From Aphelocoma coerulescens (Eukaryota; Chordata; Aves; Passeriformes; Corvidae): DNA of 64,000 bases. The translations under genes and the position numbers were made by a program. Positions 28,837-37,714 of the stretch are shown one piece after another. Every line of letters begins with the position of its first letter. Position 1 is the first letter of the stretch. The notes under the pieces were generated by a model. That model was not told the origin of the DNA. It worked only from the letters and a program-made list of their open reading frames with translations, and made no database searches. The stretch spans positions 20,993,497 to 21,057,496 of the forward strand of contig NC_091016.1 of NCBI RefSeq assembly GCF_041296385.1. The letters run 5' to 3'.

Positions 28837-31800
28837 TAGCACCAAGACAAACCTGATAAAAACATCGAGGTGAGATTTTACGCAGCAGTGGGAGCACAAT
28901 TAAAAAATGGTTGGGGTAATTCCAACAGGGCTGGCACCTTTGTGTAAGGAAGAGGAATCATGAGTGTCCTTGTAGAGCTTAGACTATCACAGCCTTTATA
29001 GAGGTCACATTGAGCCAACTTGGGGAAAAAGCAAAACAGAAAAAAAGGACAAAGAGAAACATTCTCTGAACACTCTCCTCTCCAGCAATCCCTTCTGTTT
29101 CACTGGGTTTTAAGGCCCTTTTCCCCATGGGTAGAGTGGAAAAACCACAGTGACTGGAGAACAAAAACCAGAATGCAATTTCTTGTGGTCAGAAGAGTAG
29201 GAGCCTTTCAATTGCTACTGACAGTATAAATATACATTAGTCATTTATACATTCATAGACTTCAGCCACACAGGAGCTGAATATGCCACACATTCAAAAT
29301 GTATCCTTCAGGCACAGAAATACTCCTTTTCCTTTCTATTTTCTGTGTTTTGTATGTACTTCTATTGTAAACAAATGCAAATGGTAAGATGACGTATTAA
29401 TTTTTATATGGAAAGCCCGTAGCAAACTCAGTTTCAGATGTGAACTATTTTACTGTGTCATCTCTTTTTGATGATGCTGGTGTTAAAGAATGTATCATTA
29501 AAAAAAAGGGCAAGCTAAACAAATCTTGCAGAAGTTGCTTCTCGTGCTCAGGTACACACCCACAAACTCTGTGCAATGCAGAGAAACCTCAGGTAGCTTT
29601 CAGTGAACATCTCTCCTTTGACTTCTCAGCTCAGTAAATCAACTTAAAGGGGTGCCACAGTGCCACAATAGATTTCTCCTGACCTCCAAACAGTACATTT
29701 ACAAGCCAGCTTGAATAGCCTTTGTGTTCCAAACTGCAGACATGAAAGTTGATATAATCCTTGAAAGCTTACCAAAAGCATTGAGACAGATATCTCTAAT
29801 ATTAGATAAGAAAAATAGATACCATAAATCCATTAAAAACACTCTCTTGTTTGGAACCCAATGACTGTAGCAATTGGCTGTGGAATACACACTGAATACA
29901 AAACATCTTCTGCTCTTGGCTTCTGGTTTACCCAAAGGAGGGAAAATAGAAAGGAAAAAAATAAAAAACAAACCAAGAGCATACGATTTTTATTCAGGTA
30001 TTCACAGGGGGCGACTTGAGTGTTGGTAATCTCAGACAAGTTGCAGTTAAACAGTGACTCTATCTGCTATTTAATTTAGACGTTATTTGAGGTATTGCTC
30101 ATGTGTCTGGGTATCTGGGCTGAATGGACCATTGAAAAGTACAGGTGAGAGTTACCAGTAAGGGCAGTAGTCAATCTAATGGCACTTGATGGTCCACTGA
30201 AGCATGTAAGAATTCAAGAAAACATTCCAGAAAATTCTGGGCAACCTTCCCCAGCCACATAAGGCACCACAGTTTAAACCAGACATTTCCCCAGACAGTG
30301 AAAGCTGGGTTTCCTTTCAGCTCTTTTTTGGCCAGTGTGACTAATAAGAGTAATCACATTAGGATATTTTTGATTCAGATTTTAAGTATTCTTTCACTAA
30401 GCCCCCTCTGAGTCCTATTTTCCAAGTGTGCTCAGCGTTGCACTAAAGCACTTAAAGAAAAAATTTGTAAGAGGATTTTTAGAAGAAATGGCAACAGTAG
30501 TTGGCAATTCCTCAAACTGATGAGGACCAACCCCAGATCTAATCCTGGTAGACCCATCCATATCACTGCAGGAGAGCAAGTTATAAAGAGTCTTTTTAAG
30601 TAATCACACATTAAGCAGCTCTCACAGAGAAAGGCTCACAACCTCCTAGGAGGTTTTTACTAGTACAGTGCTGTTTAAACAACACAATGCTGTCGCCTGA
30701 AGAAACGCCCACCTAAAGACAGTGAAACCACAAAATCATCCTTCAGATAACATCAATAGACTCAGGGTAGGGAAGTCTAATGACAGAGCAATATCTGGTT
30801 GCTTAGTGTCTATAGCATTTTGCACCTTCCTCTAGGAGAGTGGCACATATATGAATTTTCTAATTGGTTTTCAGTCAAATCATTCCACTGAGAATAAACT
30901 TAGAGCCCTTACAGGAAACTGGACCACTAGACTGGATAATAAAAATGCTACTCTGGCTCTTGAGTTTTTTGCACCAGCATTTTGAAAACTTTTTTAGCTC
31001 CTACTCATTTTGTAACTACATAATGGCTGAATGATGCTTTACTTACAGCAATTCCCATTTATTTATGTTGGCTCCAAATTGCCCAAAAGTTGGATAGCTA
31101 GAGTGAAGGAGAGGGCTATTTTCCTTATGAATGGAATGAAAGAACCAAGCAGAAATGAAGTAGCCCTCAATGTTATTTTCCCACTTCTCCTTATAGGCTG
31201 TTTTGTGAAATGCATACCTCAGAGTTTTGAAGCATCTTTGGGTCACTGCTCATTCAGGCTGGACTTCAGTACAGATTTATGTATACTTTATTACATATGA
31301 AATTTAGGAATCATGTTTTTGAGGCATCTTTACTGCCATATTCTTCATTTCTGAAAGGAATTACTAGAGACAGAGAAGAATAAAGCTTGAGATCCAAAAA
31401 CATAAAGCGATTCATCGAGCCAGCAAGCTTGGGTAGCTCCAGTTCCTTAGCAAATCCATCAAAGCCGGAGCATAAGAAAAAGGAAAACAGAAAAATTATA
31501 TAAAAACACCTTGTCTGAGGTCCCAGCCTTCTAACATTTTTCAAGAGCAGTTTAAGAAAAGAAAAGAACACTAAGAGAAAGAGAGAAACTTTGAAACTAG
31601 GTAAAGTTTTTATTCTTGCAGTTGAAAAGGAAGCAATTCCTAGAGGTCAGCTCCATCAAGGAAACTCAATTCACTGTTCAAGCCCGTCACTTTCAAAGCT
31701 GTGATGCACCTCTTAAGAACCTGAAAGAGTCTGCTGCTTCTGCATAAATCACAGTGCAGACAGTTTCTTTCAACATATTCATTTCTTTACCCATTTATTG

Positions 31801-32810
31801 GTGTGGTGGCAGGCTGCTTGATGGCATAAGACTATAAGTAAACAAGTAAATAAATAAATTTATGCCAAACAACAAAATCTAAGTAGAGCAATTTAAATGG
31901 GATGCAAGGAGGGAAATATAGATGATAAATTCTGGTGGCAAAAGGTGGCTTTTTTGAAATATTCAGCAAAATGAACACAAGGCATTCAGTTCTGAGGAAC
32001 AAAAGAAAAAATGACTGGCAGGAAAACAGCTCCCTTTTGCAACAGTAGTGCATTTGTAAACATTCCAGCAACTCCTTGCTCTTTGCTTCTCCCAGTTTTG
32101 CTTCTTCCCCAATAGTTATGAAGCCAGAAATAGTATTCTTTAGGAATGGACAGAGCTGCCAAACAGCCAAACACACTACAGGAGGGCAACACCCACCACA
32201 GAGGGCCAAAGTGAGCTGCCTGGCTGGTGTCACACAGAGGAACTTTGTGTCATAGCTAATTTCCAGAAAATGAAGCAGGACTGGCACATAAGCCAGGGAA
32301 GGGGCCTAAGACCATGAGGTTCTGCACTGGGATATTGACATAGCCCTCCTGCTGGAACCACTGAAACACAGAGAAGAGGGGCTGCAAGCCCAGCAAGATT
32401 CCTACTCTACTTCTTCTCAAAGAGTTCCAGCAGGTCCAGACTGAACCCATGGGCAAACCAAACATCACCACTGACGTGGCCCCTTGCTTTTTAGGGCAGG
32501 GAAGACATAGATCCCTTGTGTTGGCCATTGTAGCACCCAGCAAGACATGGACTGACGACAACTCAGCTCTATACTATTAGAGGTTTCCCAGGAAAAGTGA
32601 GGAGCTCATAAATGTTCCATACATAGGGCTATCCAGGCAATGAACAGTGTTCGTGTGTGGGAAAAGGCTAGCTGAGATCCTTGGATTCTTAGTCCTTTCC
32701 CTCTTCTCTCCTTAGCTTTAGAGACTACTAGAAAACTCACCAGAAAATAATTAGCCACTGATATTTCTTAATATTGGCTTCTGCAGAAGGAAGGTGACGC
32801 TACATGGAGC

Positions 32811-32829
32811 AAAAAAAAAAAAAAAAAAA
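32811..32829. repeat. Poly(A) homopolymer, 19 bases
   Basis: A19 preceded by TACATGGAGC and followed by TTTGTTTTG. I could not recognise a retroposon body upstream, so it is listed only as a simple repeat. Confidence 0.75.
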
Positions 32830-34374
32830 TTTGTTTTGTTAGGCTAGTGGGGTAGGGTCAGGGGCTGAAATACTACCTTGAAGTCTGATTCTGCACCTCT
32901 TGGGCCCCAGTTTTTCCTAAACAATTGCTCAAGTCAATGGAAGTCTTTTCACTAGCTACTTTTTATGTGCAGCCCTTTTAGAGAGATCCTCAGTGTGAGA
33001 GGAACTACGATTACCAGGAAGGTACACCAAAGCTAAAGGTTTAGTGATACTTGTTTCCCTGACATTGTGTAAAATACAGCACCAAACCCCTTTTTAATTA
33101 ATTTAAAAAGCAGTCTTTTAAAGGGACATATCCTACATGAAACCTCAGCACTCCCTCTACCAAAGGAAGGTTTTTAACTCAGTTTCCTCATATGCCCGTG
33201 CCAAAAGTCTCTCCAATTCTTCTCTTTAAAGCTAAGATTTTGCTCTCAGAAGAACAAATTTATGTTGCACACTTAAGCCAATTTTTGAAACCTATAATAA
33301 TTAACTCAGGTTGAGCTGCCTGATGATGAAATATCTTGGAATAATCCTAGTTAGGGGGAAGACTTTGTCTTTCCATGCATTTTACTGTTGTCTAATTTTA
33401 AATAAATTGTTTTCATTAGTCAAGAAACTGTGGACACTGGTAATACACAACTGTTAAACTGGATGAAGACTAGAACTAAGCAAAGCTGTGATGTATTCCT
33501 GCTGCTGAGTCTATAAAGTGGGGTTAAAAGCATATTTTATAGATCAGAGTTTTACATGGGTTTATTTGTGGTTAGGACTTGTGATAAGGCAACACTGTCT
33601 TTAATCAATATTTGACAGAAGCAGCAGGGATAATCCTTTCTACCCTGATGATGTCATCTGGAGTTTTTCCTTAATTTGCTGATTGTTCCAGCAGGGAATT
33701 CTAGTTCTCACAGCTGCTTTACGTCAGGTGTTTCAGGTGAACAGGTCCTTTGATGCAATTCCACTGACTCAAACTGCAGTTGCCAAAGGCTTGGCACATC
33801 TGCAAAGCCCAAATCATTCCAGTTCTGCAGAACCATAAATGCTTTATATGTCTTTACAGGCCTCAGTTTTCCTGTCCTTGCAATTCTTGAGATTTTAGAA
33901 CACTCCTTTCTCCCTCTCTTGCTACAAGCCCATGGCTACTCTTCTTTCCATTGGGTGATAGTCAGTGAATAACTGAAGAGCAGTTTTAGGCTTTGGGTGG
34001 GATAATATCACTGAACTCAGCTGGATTGTGCTTCTGGCAACTGTATAGCCAGGAGCCTGAAGCTTTAACATCGTTTGCCCCACAGCAAAGACAAGTGTAT
34101 TTTTAGCATCGCAGGAACTCAATTGAATTTAACAGAGCTCATCCCAAGGGGCAAGAATCCCTTGCATTAATGCTGAAATTCCAAAATAAGGTGCCTTGAA
34201 AAGTTTCTCCATATCTGAATGCCTGCACTGTGTAAGTGCTGACATAGACATGCAAATTGCAAGATGAGGTTTTGAAAGCTTGGTCATAAAAAAGATCTAC
34301 CCTGATGACTACTGAGAATAAAAAATACTTGGTTTAGAATTTTAAGAAGTTTCAAAGAGAAATGAGACTAAAAT

Positions 34375-34418
34375 ACAACAACAGACAGTAATAATAACAA
34401 CAACAACACCACCAAAAA
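34375..34418. repeat. AAC/AAT-rich microsatellite-like tract
   Basis: Short AAT and AAC triplet runs (AATAATAAC, CAACAACAAC) lie about 700 bp upstream of the provirus. This is simple sequence with no coding signal. Confidence 0.6.
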
Positions 34419-35101
34419 TTTATGCAGGATGAATCATAGTTGCCTTGTCCTGGTTTGGGTTTGTTTGAAGAGAAATAGGCTTTTTGGGACTGCCAGATGA
34501 AGAACATAAAGCAAAAACTCCGGGCAAGTCTTCTAATTTAGCAAAAAATTCAAAGCCAACTGACTAAAGTAAAGAAGCTGTATATGCCACCAAATGAACG
34601 GGTGCTAGCACTTGGAAAGAACAAAGTCATTAGTTTTATGAGCTGACATTAATTAGCTCTGTTATTTCTATTGGTACCAGTTAAGCTCTAGGCAAATGCG
34701 CCTTTCATGTTAGATACGGCATGTGTTTCCAGAAGAAAAGTTAATTTAATGCTCTCTCTAGTTAAATACTATGCTAATCATTATTAATGCTGGGCAATTT
34801 TGTAGCTTAAAACAATACAAAACAATCTGAGGATTTAGTTTGGAAAATACCTGTTGTGCGCCCAGTTTGATAATTATAACTTAGGATGGTTTGGTGTGTA
34901 AGGAGCAGGATTTCCCCAGGCATATCATCCCCTTCCCTCAGCTCTGCCTGCTCTCTGCCAATAACAGAGCAGGGCAAATAAGGGCAAGGTATTTACAGCC
35001 TGGGAGGAGAGGAGGCAGCGACACTGAGAACCTGATATCAGTCTTTCATCCTGCTGTCCTGATCTGTAGCAGCCTCTTCAGTCTGGCTCTGCAGCATCTC
35101 T

Positions 35102-35106
35102 GGGAG
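35102..35106. repeat. Target-site duplication, left copy (GGGAG)
   Basis: GGGAG abuts the first base of the 5' LTR, and an identical GGGAG directly follows the last base of the 3' LTR. A 5-bp duplication is the footprint of retroviral integrase, and its identity on both sides shows a single, unrearranged insertion. Confidence 0.93.
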
Positions 35107-35192
35107 TGTCCTGGGTTGAGGTGTATTCTATTACCATCCTCATGAGCTGTTGAAATTAGGTGGGGCAGTGTTTTCCTTGCCTTCTCCCCCCA

Positions 35193-35304
35193 GACTATCT
35201 TTCTGTTAATGGCCCATCATTGTCCTGCTGCATGACTCAGAGATAACTCCCTCCGGACTATCTTCTGTTAACGAGCCTAATCAACACCTGGCCTCATGAC
35301 TCAT
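35193..35304 (+). promoter_or_regulatory. LTR U3 enhancer: imperfect ~49-bp duplication with two AP-1-type sites
   Basis: The first unit (35193-35240) starts GACTATCTTTCTGTTAA and ends CATGACTCA. The second (35256-35304) starts GACTATCTTCTGTTAA and also ends CATGACTCA, giving a period of about 63 bp. Each unit ends with a perfect TGACTCA (35233-35239 and 35297-35303), the consensus for AP-1 factors. Duplicated enhancers are common in retroviral U3. The same arrangement is in the 3' LTR at positions 5,830 higher. Actual factor use is not shown by sequence. Confidence 0.65.
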
Positions 35305-35359
35305 CACCTCATTGTGAGATGCTCCACCCAGAGGGAGGAACCAAGCATCCCATCATGGA

Positions 35360-35365
35360 TATAAC
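35360..35365 (+). promoter_or_regulatory. Probable TATA box of the 5' LTR
   Basis: TATAAC within GGATATAACTGGG is the best TATA-like element in the LTR. It lies downstream of the duplicated enhancer and about 245 bp before the ATTAAA signal, so R would be roughly 240 nt. The position is plausible but the start site is inferred. Confidence 0.5.
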
Positions 35366-35605
35366 TGGGACTCTGAGCATCAAAGGGACGGGGCTCCACT
35401 GGATTTCCAGAGGACAGGAGCTACACAGCCACCGCTGGACTTTCTGAGGAAGAGCAGACCCCTTCTACTACAGGATCACCACTTCAGAGGATTGCAGCCA
35501 CCATTCCACCAGACTGCTACCACTACCCTGCCTAATAGGGATTCAGGTTGTATCTTGGCTCTGTCAGTGTTTTCTTTTACTTTCTTTTCCTTTTCTTTAA
35601 TTTCC

Positions 35606-35611
35606 ATTAAA
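35606..35611 (+). terminator. LTR polyadenylation signal (ATTAAA)
   Basis: ATTAAA follows a CT-rich tract and is followed within 30 bp by TTGGTGCC, a GT-rich element. In the 3' LTR the copy at 41436-41441 would be the one used to end the genomic transcript. Confidence 0.6.
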
Positions 35612-35666
35612 TTGTTATTCTGACTTGGTGCCTCTCACTGGTTTATTTTCAAACTAGTACATAATT

Positions 35667-35684
35667 TGGCGCCCAACGTGGGGC
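35667..35684 (+). promoter_or_regulatory. Primer binding site, tRNA-Lys1,2 type
   Basis: TGGCGCCCAACGTGGGGC is complementary to the 3' end of tRNA-Lys1,2, the primer used by foamy viruses and Mason-Pfizer-type viruses. It starts 5 bp after the 5' LTR, in the expected place for minus-strand DNA synthesis. The match runs across 18 bases. Confidence 0.92.
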
Positions 35685-35725
35685 CTGCTCTGAGAGAAAG
35701 TCAGAATTACAATTTTGTATTCACC

Positions 35726-37639
35726 ATGGTGCTCAGCTTGTCTGCATGGGTACTGTATCTTGCTCTCTATATCTTTCCTCACATGGGGAACTACCTGCCT
35801 GTAGTATTACTCCTGTTAAAACCAGGGAATGGTATGAGAATTGCTTTAATGGTTTATTATGTCTATAGCATAATAACCTGCGAGGCGATGAATGCCATTC
35901 GGAAAATATACTCCATTTTGTTTGGCTGTCCTAGTCTGGGCTCCTATTTCTGGGATCTCCTCAACAATCGCACCCAGCCCCTGGTGGGAGGAGTAGAGAG
36001 TGGTTTCTTCCAGCCTTTCAGGCCAGGCACAGCAGTTTTTGAAAATATTGAACTCCCTCTGGATGTCAAAGATAGCATAAACTTGCTGTCAGTTCTGCTT
36101 TGTCTTCTCTGTACAGCCTGCACCATGTACACCATGCTCAGAATCAGAGCTATGGCACAGCATCCTCAGGATGAGGGAGGGAAGAAGAGCAGAGCAACAA
36201 ACACCATGTCTGCACAGACTGTCGCAGAGAAGAAAGAAACCAAATGCAAAACAACAGCGTCCATGTCTACGCAGACTGACACAAAGGAAAAAGGAACCAA
36301 ACGCAAAGCAACAGTGTCCATCTCTACGCAGACTGACACAGAGGAGAAAGAAACCAAATGCAAAACGACAGCATCCATGTCTACGCAGACTGACACAGAG
36401 GAGAAAGAAGCCAGACGCAAGACAACAGCGCCCATGTCTACGCAGACTGACACGGAGGAGAAAGGAACCAAAAGCACTGTCAGCATCCCCACGCAAACCA
36501 TCACTGAACCAGAACAGCCCAAACCGATTGCAGTTGCCCCCGTGCAGAAGAAGAAATCAAAAAGCAAGTCAGTCCGCATAGTGACTGACGAGGATGCAGC
36601 AGGACCTTCGCACCCAGCAGAAGAGGCAGAGCCAGAGATCATCACTCGGTCACTATCCCTGGGTGAGCTGCGTGACCTGCGGAGGGAATTCACCCGCCAG
36701 ACGAATGAGTCCATCCTGACCTGGCTGCTCCGCATCTGGGACGCTGCAGCCAATGACACTATTCTAGACGGAAGTGAGGCCAGGCAACTGGGATCTCTGT
36801 CCCGGGATGTGGTCATTGACCAGGGGATCGGGAGAACCCAAGAAACCCTCAGCCTCTGGCGGCGACTGCTTACAAGTGTCAGGGACAGGTACCTTTGTAA
36901 AGAAGACCTCCAGGTACACCAAGGAAAATGGAGCACAATGGAACAAGGTATCCGGTGCCTGAGGGAATTGGCTGTGCTGGAGATCATTTTCTCAGAAGAT
37001 GAGAGATTTCCTAAGAGCCCAGATGGTGTCCAGTGCACATCACAGATGTGGTTGAGGTTCGCACGCCTTGGACCAGAGATATACTCCCGTTACCTGGCAA
37101 CGCTGCAATGGAGGGAAGGCGAGGACAGGGTGGGCGTCTTGGTGAACAAGCTGAGGATTTACGAGGACACTGTCACAGCCCCATTTCGCACCCATGTCTC
37201 ATCCGTGGAAACAAGTCTTTTGGCTGAGCAAGTCCGGAGCTTGGTTGAAGAAGGCCATCAGAAATTGAAAAAGGAGCTTAAGGAAGAGATTTATCACATC
37301 TCGCCAGAACCAACAAGAGTCTCTGCCATTAGGAGCCGGCGCCCCCCAACCAGGGAGAGAGGATACACGCCACGAGGTAATCTCTGGTTTTTCCTTCAGG
37401 AACATGGAGAAGACATGAGTAAGTGGCATGGAAAACCCACCTCCTCCTTAGCAGCCAGGGTACGTGAACTAAAAAGAGGGACAACTACCACAAGAAGCGC
37501 ATCTAGAGTCAACATTGCTCCGGTCTCTCGCACACAGAACTCCAGACGGTACCAGAATGACAGTATGACTGATCCTCTTGAAGGGACCTCAGGAACATAC
37601 TCACCGGAAGGGAGCAACATGCACCAGAACCAGGAATAG
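35726..37639 (+). CDS. gag: Gag polyprotein with N-terminal membrane segments and TQT repeats
   Basis: 637 codons ending in UAG. I chose the ATG at 35726 because it sits in a strong Kozak context (ACCATGG); the reading frame extends further upstream, but only through the primer binding site and without an ATG. Residues 1-140 carry hydrophobic stretches at about 2-17, 23-31, 37-51 and 118-138, with an NRT sequon at 81-83, so this part probably sits in or crosses membrane. Residues 161-266 are 19-residue repeats with QT(D) motifs. Residues about 308-515 form a mainly helical, capsid-like region (EFTRQTNESILTWLLRIWD, then a GSLSRD segment) like ERV-L Gag and Fv1 as I remember them. The tail is rich in Arg, Ser and Thr (RSRRPPTRERGY) and has no CCHC knuckle, so nucleic-acid binding may rely on basic residues, as in foamy virus. 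It should assemble particles and package the RNA. The Gag assignment is secure; the N-terminal part has no counterpart I recognise. Confidence 0.9.
   Translation: MVLSLSAWVLYLALYIFPHMGNYLPVVLLLLKPGNGMRIALMVYYVYSIITCEAMNAIRKIYSILFGCPSLGSYFWDLLNNRTQPLVGGVESGFFQPFRPGTAVFENIELPLDVKDSINLLSVLLCLLCTACTMYTMLRIRAMAQHPQDEGGKKSRATNTMSAQTVAEKKETKCKTTASMSTQTDTKEKGTKRKATVSISTQTDTEEKETKCKTTASMSTQTDTEEKEARRKTTAPMSTQTDTEEKGTKSTVSIPTQTITEPEQPKPIAVAPVQKKKSKSKSVRIVTDEDAAGPSHPAEEAEPEIITRSLSLGELRDLRREFTRQTNESILTWLLRIWDAAANDTILDGSEARQLGSLSRDVVIDQGIGRTQETLSLWRRLLTSVRDRYLCKEDLQVHQGKWSTMEQGIRCLRELAVLEIIFSEDERFPKSPDGVQCTSQMWLRFARLGPEIYSRYLATLQWREGEDRVGVLVNKLRIYEDTVTAPFRTHVSSVETSLLAEQVRSLVEEGHQKLKKELKEEIYHISPEPTRVSAIRSRRPPTRERGYTPRGNLWFFLQEHGEDMSKWHGKPTSSLAARVRELKRGTTTTRSASRVNIAPVSRTQNSRRYQNDSMTDPLEGTSGTYSPEGSNMHQNQE
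36206..36523 (+). repeat. gag: 57-bp tandem repeats inside gag (TQT motif array)
   Basis: Four full units of 57 bp begin at 36206, 36263, 36320 and 36377. A fifth of 51 bp begins at 36434 and a diverged sixth at 36485. Each encodes about 19 residues of the form STQTDTEEKETKCKTTASM. Units 2-6 hold an exact TQT at Gag residues 182-184, 201-203, 220-222, 239-241 and 256-258; unit 1 has AQT. All repeats keep the frame, so copy number could vary without breaking the protein. The array also produces long spurious readings on the other strand. Confidence 0.92.
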
Positions 37640-37714
37640 AGGGGCCCTGCCTCTAGCCAGGTAGAGGAAAGGGATAATCGGGTCTTTTGGACTGTGTGGG
37701 TCCGATGGCCTGGC
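37637..37714 (+). promoter_or_regulatory. Gag-pol amber codon with downstream hairpin and possible pseudoknot (readthrough signal)
   Basis: The gag stop UAG (37637-37639) is followed in the same frame by 18 open codons and then the protease. CCTCTA (37650-37655) and TAGAGG (37662-37667) form a perfect 6-bp stem with loop GCCAGG; an outer CCCT/AGGG pairing (37645-37648 with 37670-37673) can extend it. The loop is exactly complementary to CCTGGC at 37709-37714, so a pseudoknot is possible, though the connecting loop is long. In gammaretroviruses a pseudoknot about 8 nt after a gag UAG drives roughly 5% readthrough. Spacing here is 10 nt to the inner stem or 5 nt to the extended one. The stop and the complementarity are seen; the function is inferred. 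Confidence 0.7.

Larger units (their letters stand above)
20177..35101 (-). other. NRXN1: NRXN1 upstream intron, segment 2 (no gene found)
   Basis: About 15 kb of intronic sequence between the CR1 fragment and the provirus. All open readings are short and unrecognised. Simple features are an A/C-rich stretch (27361-27414), the AT palindrome (28781-28836), an A19 run (32811-32829) and an AAC/AAT-rich stretch (34375-34418). A short direct repeat, AACTTGCACTAAT, occurs at 23234 and 23251. Around 24680-25330 the sequence is compositionally even and free of repeats, which would suit a conserved noncoding element, but nothing in one sequence proves it. Confidence 0.6.
35107..35661 (+). repeat. 5' LTR of the provirus
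   Basis: 555 bp, TGTCC...GTACA, identical to the 3' LTR except C at 35305 (T at 41135). It should act as promoter for the proviral transcript. U3 carries an imperfect enhancer-like duplication and two TGACTCA sites, a TATAAC at 35360-35365 would place transcription start near 35390, and ATTAAA at 35606-35611 is the probable polyadenylation signal, followed by a GT-containing stretch. The U3, R and U5 limits are inferred from these signals and are approximate. Confidence 0.96.

Noticed and set aside
31832..32561. Minus-strand open readings of 151 and 101 codons
   Set aside because: They are composed of low-information sequence and overlap each other in different frames. No family resemblance was seen; an ancient unrecognised repeat is possible but unsupported.
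34445..34500. TGTCCTGGTTTGGGTTTG resembles the start of avian ERV LTRs; a similar TGTCCTGGTTTAAG occurs at 9113
   Set aside because: I could not find a matching LTR end, a second LTR, internal viral sequence or a target duplication nearby, so the short match does not support calling an element.
35666..35725. A longer gag starting at TTG within the primer binding site
   Set aside because: The 20 extra codons decode the primer binding site and leader. The ATG at 35726 is in a strong Kozak context, so the upstream extension is only open frame.
36166..37038. A 290-codon open reading on the minus strand inside gag
   Set aside because: It lies opposite the gag tandem repeats, and its own repeated Val/Cys/Ser pattern is the complement of those repeats. 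It has no domain resemblance and no independent support.
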